A DNA stretch of 5,101 nt from contig JBJKRF010000084.1 of the NCBI GenBank assembly GCA_046704785.1, forward strand, positions 1-5,101, given 5' to 3'. The notes beneath the pieces were generated by a model. That model did no database searches. It saw only the letters and a list, made by a program, of their open reading frames with translations, and was not told the origin of the DNA. This stretch comes from JBJKRF01 sp046704785. Lineage in GTDB: Bacteria > Chloroflexota > Anaerolineae > Anaerolineales > Villigracilaceae. Positions within the stretch are counted from its first letter, which is position 1, and every line of letters begins with the position of its first letter. Position numbers and translations under genes: made by a program. Below are positions 1 to 4,645 of this stretch, piece by piece.

Positions 1-18
1 TTTTTCGTACCAAAGCTG

Positions 19-87
19 CCCCATTTTAGACCCAAAAGTGAGTGAATTTTGCTCTCTTTGCCCCACAAAGGGCCTAAAAACAGGGGG
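19..87. repeat. Interrupted inverted repeat at the left edge
   Basis: TTTTAGACCC (24-33) is the reverse complement of GGGCCTAAAA (70-79) at 9 of 10 positions. The outer flanks CCCC (19-22) and GGGG (83-86) can also pair after a small asymmetric bulge. The intervening loop is about 36 nt. It could be the distal stem-loop of a gene lying to the left, or a remnant of a small mobile element end. Nothing in the window decides between these. Confidence 0.4.
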
Positions 88-260
88 AAAATCGGGATGC
101 GAGTTCTTTCTCCGACAGGCTGCTAGGTCTGGCATGGGAAAGTTCCCCCTTGTTGTGTCGGGTTCGGAACAGGCTTTTGAAAAGTATAGCATATTCCGAT
201 GATCAGGCATCTTCGTTGCACGACTTTTCCGTGATTCGGCCCGCCTCCTGTCATTTGCGA

Positions 261-301
261 TAGAATAAACCTTGTCGATTTTACTGCACCCTGATTTGGA
301 G
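261..301 (+). promoter_or_regulatory. Possible -10 box and Shine-Dalgarno for the DUF2203 gene
   Basis: TAGAAT at 261-266 matches the TATAAT consensus at 5 of 6 positions and lies about 40 nt before the start codon. No good -35 hexamer sits 16-18 nt upstream of it, so the promoter call is weak. GGAG at 298-301, five nt before the ATG at 307, is a credible ribosome binding site and supports that start. A second, poorer candidate is TTCGGA (163-168) with TATAGC (185-190). Confidence 0.3.
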
Positions 302-306
302 ATACC

Positions 307-690
307 ATGCCACATTATTTCACCGTACAAGAAGCCGACGCCGCGCTGGAGGGGATCAAGCCGTTGATGGACGACATCCAGGACATCCGTCAGACGATTT
401 TGAGCAACCAACCGGAAGTCTGGCCGGTGATCGAAAAAGCAGCCGGCAACGGCGGCAGCAAGACGGCCAGCCTGCTGGCCAAAGATTTCGAGCGCCTGGA
501 CAAACTTGTGCACGAGGTGCTGGACACCGGCGCGCTCATCAAGGACGTCAATATTGGTTTACTGGATTTCCCGGCCTGGCGCGAGGGACACGAGGTCTAT
601 CTGTGCTGGCGTGTGGGCGAGGCGCGCCTGCTGTATTGGCACGAGGTGGAGGCCGGTTTCGCCGGTCGACAGCCCATCGAAACGTTCTGA
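307..690 (+). CDS. DUF2203 family protein
   Basis: The 127-residue product is a full-length member of DUF2203, a small bacterial family of unknown function. The family pattern is visible: an N-terminal FTVQEADAAL helix start (residues 5-14), a middle helical region, then a conserved C-terminal block with DVNIGLLDFPA (80-90), EVYLCWRVGE (96-105), YWHEVEAGFAGRQPI (110-124). The two acidic/His-rich stretches and conserved Trp residues suggest a folded cytosolic domain, possibly metal- or ligand-binding, but that is only inference. There is no signal peptide or membrane segment. The ATG start is supported by GGAG five nt upstream and by the domain beginning immediately after it. The gene appears monocistronic: it ends at a strong hairpin terminator and faces the sphingolipid-like pair, which is transcribed toward it. 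No biochemical role should be assigned from this sequence. Confidence 0.88.
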   Translation: MPHYFTVQEADAALEGIKPLMDDIQDIRQTILSNQPEVWPVIEKAAGNGGSKTASLLAKDFERLDKLVHEVLDTGALIKDVNIGLLDFPAWREGHEVYLCWRVGEARLLYWHEVEAGFAGRQPIETF

Positions 691-722
691 ACGCCCATCG
701 GGAGTCCGCGCGTCGAAACGAG

Positions 723-761
723 CGCGCCCCCTGCGCAGTTGCTTCGCAGGGGGCGCGTTTT
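723..761 (+). terminator. Strong intrinsic terminator between convergent genes
   Basis: CGCGCCCCCTGCG (723-735) and CGCAGGGGGCGCG (745-757) form a perfect 13-bp, very GC-rich stem with a 9-nt loop. The stem is extendable by a G-T and an A-T pair, and is followed by TTTT at 758-761. This is a classical rho-independent terminator for the DUF2203 transcript, 32 nt after its stop. The same stem lies about 30 nt past the stop of the opposing synthase gene. In that direction the trailing sequence is only CTCGTTTCG, so termination of the minus-strand transcript is possible but less certain. Confidence 0.92.
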
Positions 762-790
762 AGTAAGCGGGACAGGCCCACAGGTCGAGT

Positions 791-1969
791 CTAGATCAGG
801 CCAATCTGTTTGCCGATGCGTCCGAACACATCCAGGACGTGGTCCAGTTGTTCGTCGGTGTGAGTCGCCATGTAGCTGGTGCGCAGCAGTTGCTGCCCGG
901 CGGGGACGGCGGGGGTCAGCACCGGGTTGACGAAAACACCATTGTCGAAGAGCATGCGCCAGAAGAGCAGAGTCTTTTCGTCGTCGCCGATGAAGATCGG
1001 AATCACGATTGTTTGGGTGTTGCCGATGTTGAATCCGAGTTTGCGGAAGCCTGTGTGCATGCGTTCTGCGATTTTAGCCAGGCGTTCCACCCGCTGCGGT
1101 TCTTCACGCATGACGTGCAGTGCGGCCAGGGCGGCGGCGGCGTTGGCGGGCGACATGCTGGCGCTGAAGATCAGCGCGCGGGCGTGATGTTTGATGTAGT
1201 GGATGACATCTTCCTCGCCGGCGATAAAGCCGCCCAACGAGGCGAAGGATTTGCTGAAGGTCGACATGATCAGGTCTACTTCATTCTTTATCCCGAAGTG
1301 TGCTTCGGTGCCTCGTCCGCCGCCGAGCACCCCGACGGCGTGGGCGTCGTCCACCATCAGGCGCGCGCCGTATTTTTTGCAGATTGGGACGATTTCGGGC
1401 AGGGGGGCAATGTCGCCGCCCATGCTGAAGAGCCCGTCGACGACTACCAGCTTGCCGTTCTTTTCGGGAATCCCCGCCAGGGTGCGCTCCAGGCTGGCGC
1501 AGTCGTTGTGGCGAAAACGTTTGATCTCACCCCACGACAGGCGTGCGCCGTCGACGATGCTGGCATGGTCTTCTTTGTCGAGAACGACCACGTCTTTCGA
1601 GCCGACCAGGGCGCTGATGGTGCCCAGGTTGGTCTGCATGCCGGTGGAGAACACCAATGCGGATTCCTTGCCCACCCAATCAGCCAGTTCGTGTTCTAGC
1701 TGTTCGTGCAATTCGAGCGTGCCGTTCAGGAATCTCGACCCGGTGCAACTCGTGCCGTAGCGATCGATGGCGTCCAGTGCGGCCTGCCGTACCTTGGGAT
1801 GCGTTGTCAGCCCCAGATAGTTATTCGACCCACACATGATCAGGCGGTGTCCGTGGTAAACTGCCTCGGAGCCCTCATTCTCCGTCAATGCAATGAAATA
1901 GGGATAGGTACCAGCCGCAATGGCTTCCTTCGCGGCGGTATATTTGGAACATTTCTCAAAAAGATCCAC
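791..1969 (-). CDS. spt: Serine palmitoyltransferase-like PLP enzyme (alpha-oxoamine synthase)
   Basis: This 392-residue protein is a fold-type I PLP enzyme of the alpha-oxoamine synthase family, which condenses an amino acid with an acyl thioester by decarboxylation. Visible landmarks are GSNNYLGL (47-54), GSRFLNGTLELHEQLE (77-92), stacking His135 in DHASIVDG, Asp207 and His210 in VDDAHAVG for cofactor binding, and the PLP lysine K240 in TFSKSFASLGG. The N-terminal YPYF motif (22-25), the GSRFLNGTLELH block and the ARALIFSASMSPAN segment (263-276) resemble bacterial, Bacteroidetes-type serine palmitoyltransferases more than BioF or Kbl. The neighbouring 3-ketosphinganine-reductase-like gene supports the predicted product, 3-ketodihydrosphingosine. 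The start is GTG (1967-1969), preceded at seven nt by a perfect GGAGG. The protein is complete and apparently soluble. BioF or 2-amino-3-ketobutyrate CoA ligase remains possible. The family call is near certain, the substrate less so. Confidence 0.8.
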   Translation of the reverse strand: MDLFEKCSKYTAAKEAIAAGTYPYFIALTENEGSEAVYHGHRLIMCGSNNYLGLTTHPKVRQAALDAIDRYGTSCTGSRFLNGTLELHEQLEHELADWVGKESALVFSTGMQTNLGTISALVGSKDVVVLDKEDHASIVDGARLSWGEIKRFRHNDCASLERTLAGIPEKNGKLVVVDGLFSMGGDIAPLPEIVPICKKYGARLMVDDAHAVGVLGGGRGTEAHFGIKNEVDLIMSTFSKSFASLGGFIAGEEDVIHYIKHHARALIFSASMSPANAAAALAALHVMREEPQRVERLAKIAERMHTGFRKLGFNIGNTQTIVIPIFIGDDEKTLLFWRMLFDNGVFVNPVLTPAVPAGQQLLRTSYMATHTDEQLDHVLDVFGRIGKQIGLI

Positions 1970-2100
1970 TTAGCTACCTCCGATGGTAACGGTTTGGGTA
2001 CCGTCTCGATAAACTTGGGGCCGGGGAATATTGCCCCTTTCCTGGCTTATGTCGAAACGATGCCGTTTTGTTTTCGTTCTGTGGATGGACCCCAGGACGA
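1970..2100 (-). other. 131-nt leader/gap between reductase and synthase genes
   Basis: The gap has no hairpin with a U-tract, so readthrough from the reductase into the synthase is plausible. It holds two dyads: ACGGT (1989-1993) with ACCGT (2000-2004) around a 6-nt loop, just upstream of the ribosome binding site, and the near-palindrome GGGGAATATTGCCCC (2023-2037). I see no convincing internal promoter. The gap is longer than in a tightly packed operon. Confidence 0.4.
1977..1981 (-). promoter_or_regulatory. Shine-Dalgarno that fixes a GTG start
   Basis: Read on the minus strand, GGAGG lies seven nt before the GTG at 1967-1969. No ATG with a comparable site is close by, so this decides the start of the synthase gene. 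The strong site may compensate for the weaker GTG codon. Confidence 0.8.
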
Positions 2101-2940
2101 TTATTGCTTTTTTGCTTTCTTCTTCTGCGCTTGAGCGATCATGTAATCCATGATTGGATACAGTGCTCCCCCCAGCAGGCCGCTGAGAACGTAGAATGTT
2201 TGACTCTCCGACCCCGGCAGGATCGCAAAACGTTTGCTGCTGATTCCTTTCAAGATGGTCTCGCCCACGGCTTCCGCCGACATCACACCGGCGTTGCCGG
2301 CCAGTTCCTTGGTCTCCATAGGCTTGAACTCGTTTTCGTATGCCAACTGGGGCGTATCGGTGTCGGGCGGGAAGGCAATGGCAACATGGATTCCGTAGGG
2401 TTTTAATTCAGCACGCAACACTTCAGAATAACCCCGAACTGCGTATTTTGTCGCGCCGTAAGCGCTATAACCGAAGACACCCATAAAGCCGGCCACCGAT
2501 GAGATGTTGACGATTGAACCTGAGCGCCGGGCGATCATGGCGGGCAGGAGCGCCTGGGTCACGTGGACGGTGCCGAAGTAATTTACATCCATCAAATTGT
2601 GAAAAACTTCCAGGCTGATTTCTTGCGCGTAGCCAGGATAAGTGGCGCCTGCAGAATTGATAATGATATCGGGAACGCCAACACTTTCGACGATTTGATG
2701 GATGGCCGCACCGACCTGTTTCTCGTCGGCCACATCCACCGACGTGGTGCCAAAGCGCTGGCCTGGGTCCTGGCGAGCGGCCTCGACTACTTGCAGGGCA
2801 CTCTTTAGCTTTTCGGCATCTCTTGCAATCAACCAGACGCTTGCTCCCTGGGCCGCCAATAATTTTGCAGTTGCCAACCCAATCCCGCTGGAACCACCGG
2901 TTACCAATGCAAATTTCTGCGCAAACGTTTGTTTCGTCAT
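2101..2940 (-). CDS. 3-ketodihydrosphingosine reductase-like short-chain dehydrogenase
   Basis: The 279-residue product is a classical SDR. It shows the NAD(P)-binding TGGSSGIG motif (14-21), an NSAG variant of NNAG (95-98), Asn120, catalytic Ser148, and Tyr161/Lys165 in YGATK. An Arg-Asp pair (R40, D41) follows beta-strand 2, which would fit NADPH preference. PPDTDTP (191-197), followed by an FKPMETKEL segment, is the signature of eukaryotic 3-ketodihydrosphingosine reductases (KDSR/Tsc10), which reduce 3-ketosphinganine to sphinganine. A hydrophobic C-terminal stretch (about 248-268) and a lysine-rich tail (KKKAKK) suggest membrane association. I chose the ATG at 2938-2940 over an upstream in-frame ATG at 3003 because GGAG lies ten nt before it and the Rossmann fold starts directly after. 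The upstream 21 residues do not look like SDR sequence. The gene precedes the synthase on the same strand and is probably cotranscribed with it. Another lipid-related SDR activity cannot be excluded. Confidence 0.85.
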   Translation of the reverse strand: MTKQTFAQKFALVTGGSSGIGLATAKLLAAQGASVWLIARDAEKLKSALQVVEAARQDPGQRFGTTSVDVADEKQVGAAIHQIVESVGVPDIIINSAGATYPGYAQEISLEVFHNLMDVNYFGTVHVTQALLPAMIARRSGSIVNISSVAGFMGVFGYSAYGATKYAVRGYSEVLRAELKPYGIHVAIAFPPDTDTPQLAYENEFKPMETKELAGNAGVMSAEAVGETILKGISSKRFAILPGSESQTFYVLSGLLGGALYPIMDYMIAQAQKKKAKKQ

Positions 2941-2950
2941 GATAAATAAA

Positions 2951-2954
2951 CTCC
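2951..2954 (-). promoter_or_regulatory. Shine-Dalgarno of the reductase gene
   Basis: On the minus strand GGAG sits ten nt before the ATG at 2938-2940. The longer frame starting at 3003 lacks an equally good site and would overlap the putative promoter elements, so this site favours the shorter 279-residue protein. Confidence 0.6.
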
Positions 2955-2973
2955 AATCTTGATAATAGATACT

Positions 2974-2986
2974 GGGCAGCGTGCCC
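2974..2986. repeat. 13-bp dyad in the reductase leader
   Basis: GGGCA-GCG-TGCCC is a perfect 5-bp inverted repeat around three bases. It falls at about the predicted transcription start of the reductase gene, so it could be an operator or a short 5' hairpin in the mRNA. Confidence 0.45.
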
Positions 2987-2991
2987 TGCCT

Positions 2992-3022
2992 ATTATGACA
3001 CAATTTGTGACCATACTTGCAA
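2992..3022 (-). promoter_or_regulatory. Candidate promoter of the sphingolipid-like pair with overlapping dyad
   Basis: On the minus strand TTGCAA (3017-3022) and CATAAT (2992-2997) could be -35 and -10 boxes. Their spacing is 19 nt, or 18 if TCATAA is taken as the -10. The spacer contains the palindrome CACAA-T-TTGTG (2999-3009), placed where a repressor could block polymerase. The predicted transcript would start near 2985, giving a leader of about 45 nt. The spacing is above optimum, so the call is tentative. Confidence 0.35.
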
Positions 3023-3077
3023 AATTGCTACCGGTTTGGCAGGCTATGTTTGGCCGATTTGCCGGGGCCGGTCGCAC

Positions 3078-3106
3078 TTCTTGCCGGGACGAATGGCGAT
3101 TATACT
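3078..3106 (+). promoter_or_regulatory. Candidate rarD promoter
   Basis: TATACT at 3101-3106 matches the -10 consensus at 5 of 6 positions. A weak TTCTTG (3078-3083) lies exactly 17 nt upstream. The start would fall near 3113, leaving a leader of about 125 nt before rarD, which is long and includes a 28-codon open frame. Only the -10 box is convincing. Confidence 0.35.
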
Positions 3107-3225
3107 TGCGGTTTACGCTGCCCTTTGGGACTTTTCATGACGATCAGCGGGGTGAAATGGATTTGTGGCATTTCCACATCTACCTCTACGGTTTTTGTCG
3201 AGATTCCCGAAAGGCTTTTGTAATC

Positions 3226-3230
3226 GGAGG
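3226..3230 (+). promoter_or_regulatory. Shine-Dalgarno that fixes the rarD start
   Basis: GGAGG lies seven nt before the ATG at 3238. The reading frame is open upstream to 2959, but those 93 codons resemble no transporter sequence and would cover the divergent promoter region, so the 3238 start is preferred. Confidence 0.85.
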
Positions 3231-3237
3231 AAAACAC

Positions 3238-4131
3238 ATGAATAAGGGCGTCTGGTACGCTATCGGTGCGTATGCACTGTGGGGCTTGTTTCCGCTTTTT
3301 TGGAAGCAGTTGGAATATATTCCGGCGTTGGAACTGATCGCTCACCGTTTTGCATGGTCATTCGTGCTGTTGGCGCTTGTTCTCCTGCTCACTCGCCAGA
3401 CGCAGGCATTTCGAGCTCAGGTGCAGAAGCGACATGTGTTGGTAACTTATTCCATCTCGGCATTATTGATTGGGACGAACTGGCTGATCTACGTCTGGGC
3501 GGTCAACGCCGGTTATGTGGTGGAAGCCAGCCTGGGATATTTTATCAACCCGCTGGTGAGCGTGTTGCTGGGAGTCATTTTCCTGCGCGAGCGGTTGCGA
3601 CCGTTGCAATGGCTGCCCATTGGTCTGGTTGCCCTGGGGGTTGTCTTCTTGACGTTTGCCTACGGTTCGTTACCCTGGATTGCGATCTCTTTGGCCTGTT
3701 CGTTCGGCGTTTATGGGTTGGTCAAAAAGACGGCTCCCCTGGGTTCGCTTTATGGGTTGTCCCTCGAAACGGGACTGATGTTTTTGCCGGCGCTGGGCTA
3801 TTTGTTGTTTGTCGGTGGCAGCGGGCAGGGCGCCTTCCTGCGTTCAGTGTGGTGGGTCAACCTGATGTTAGCCAGCGCAGGGATCATTACGGTCGTGCCC
3901 CTTTTGATGTTTTCCTCGGCAGCACGCTTGATTCCACTTTCGGTGGTGGGTATATTGCAGTACATCACCCCAACCATGCAGTTCCTGCTGGGCATCTTTG
4001 TGTATCGAGAGCCTTTCACCTCGGCGCAATTGCTGGGGTTCTCCATTGTGTGGGTTGCGCTCATTTTGTATTCAAGCGAAGCGCTTTTCAACCATCACGC
4101 CCGGCAGGAAGCCCCTGCCATTGCGGATTGA
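3238..4131 (+). CDS. rarD: RarD-type EamA/DMT superfamily permease
   Basis: The 297-residue protein is a full-length RarD-like transporter of the drug/metabolite transporter superfamily, expected in the cytoplasmic membrane with ten helices in two EamA repeats. RarD hallmarks are present: GAYALWGLFPLFWK (10-23), LELIAHRFAWS (31-41), NWLIYVWAVN with EASLGYFINPL (81-105), FLRERLRPLQWLP (115-127), the LSLETGLMFLPALGYLL segment (174-190), and the second-half block GIITVVPLLMFSSAAR...LSVVGILQYITPT (215-245). Its length is close to that of the E. coli protein (about 296). Substrates of this family are poorly defined. The name comes from a chloramphenicol-sensitivity annotation and does not prove resistance or drug export. 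The ATG is set by GGAGG seven nt upstream. The gene is divergent from the reductase and appears monocistronic. No clear terminator hairpin follows its stop. Confidence 0.9.
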   Translation: MNKGVWYAIGAYALWGLFPLFWKQLEYIPALELIAHRFAWSFVLLALVLLLTRQTQAFRAQVQKRHVLVTYSISALLIGTNWLIYVWAVNAGYVVEASLGYFINPLVSVLLGVIFLRERLRPLQWLPIGLVALGVVFLTFAYGSLPWIAISLACSFGVYGLVKKTAPLGSLYGLSLETGLMFLPALGYLLFVGGSGQGAFLRSVWWVNLMLASAGIITVVPLLMFSSAARLIPLSVVGILQYITPTMQFLLGIFVYREPFTSAQLLGFSIVWVALILYSSEALFNHHARQEAPAIAD

Positions 4132-4566
4132 ACATAACTCCTTCAGCATTTACGTTTTGGCCTGACGGTCTTACGTTCGCTATACCATTGGTTCTTTGGG
4201 TTTGATGTCGATGGGTAGTCGATATATCTTACTGGACTCTGGCGAATTCCATATATAGTGTTTTTGAGCTAATTTTCCGTGCAAAAAAACGGCCATATAT
4301 GGGGTCACCCATGTCGAAAATCCCTTGCTGTCTTATTAGTATGACAATGGTTTCCGTGGAGCAGATCAGTAATCCCCCTGGCCCAGGTATAGCTGAAAAC
4401 ATTGGAATTGCCCGCATTTGGCCGTACAAACTTCCATCATGCACAGCATTTTACAGGCATCATACTATCAAGACAGTCAGGGCATGAAAGGCGCTTGATC
4501 GCCAAATGCAGGTCGAAATCTGCGACAAATCTCGCGTAAATTGTAAAGGTGTTTTTGCCCCAAATA
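4132..4566. other. AT-richer gene-free stretch beyond rarD
   Basis: These ~435 bases have visibly lower GC than the genes to the left. I find no convincing gene. A 71-codon minus-strand frame starting with GTG (4229-4444) and a 62-codon plus-strand frame (4299-4487) overlap each other and match nothing known to me. The stretch contains the palindrome CCATATATGG (4293-4302) and a related CCATATATAG (4249-4258), but no clear terminator for rarD. It probably is intergenic DNA next to the insertion sequence, possibly with decayed remnants. Confidence 0.5.
4249..4302. repeat. Paired CCATATAT motifs
   Basis: CCATATATAG at 4249-4258 and the perfect 10-bp palindrome CCATATATGG at 4293-4302 share eight bases and lie 44 bp apart, roughly four helical turns. 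Between them CCGT and ACGG can form a minor stem around an A-run. No gene that they would control is evident. Confidence 0.35.
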
Positions 4567-4590
4567 GGGTATTCCTGAACCGTGCCATCA
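4567..4590 (-). mobile_element. Candidate terminal end of the ISKra4-like element
   Basis: The segment beginning GGGTATTCCTGAACCG lies 56-79 nt past the transposase stop, a usual distance between a transposase gene and its terminal inverted repeat. Its sequence has the look of an IS terminus. The opposite end is outside the window, so no inverted repeat or target duplication can be verified here. A 70-codon minus-strand frame crossing this point (4437-4649, TTG start) is treated as a chance frame. Confidence 0.35.
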
Positions 4591-4645
4591 CTTCGTTTTT
4601 GGGTAGATAATTTGATATGGGTGCGTTCCATTTGGTTTGAAGAGT

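Larger units (their letters stand above)
1..306. other. Gene-free left flank with inverted repeats
   Basis: No convincing gene is present. One plus-strand frame is open from the left edge to about 202, but its translation resembles nothing I recognise, and a 61-codon minus-strand frame (123-308) also looks like chance. The stretch holds an interrupted inverted repeat (19-33 with 70-87), a small dyad GGGAA-AG-TTCCC at 136-147, and the start-proximal signals of the DUF2203 gene. The last ~120 bases are the likely 5' regulatory region of that gene. Confidence 0.6.

Noticed and set aside
839..1760. Long plus-strand open frames (839-1699 and 1203-1760)
   Set aside because: They are antisense shadows of the PLP synthase gene. 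The minus-strand frame has all the family motifs, while these translations are low-complexity and unrecognisable.
2941..3003. 21-residue N-terminal extension of the reductase
   Set aside because: It does not look like SDR sequence. The ATG at 2938-2940 has its own ribosome site directly before the Rossmann fold.
2959..3237. 93-codon N-terminal extension of rarD
   Set aside because: It has no transporter-like sequence, overlaps the divergent promoter region, and the internal ATG at 3238 has a perfect GGAGG and matches the family's usual N-terminus and length.
3279..4205. 308-codon plus-strand frame overlapping rarD
   Set aside because: It is an out-of-frame shadow. The overlapping frame encodes a clear RarD protein with ten hydrophobic helices.
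4229..4444. 71-codon minus-strand frame with GTG start
   Set aside because: There is no ribosome site or recognisable domain, and it overlaps another chance frame on the opposite strand. I could not support it as a gene.
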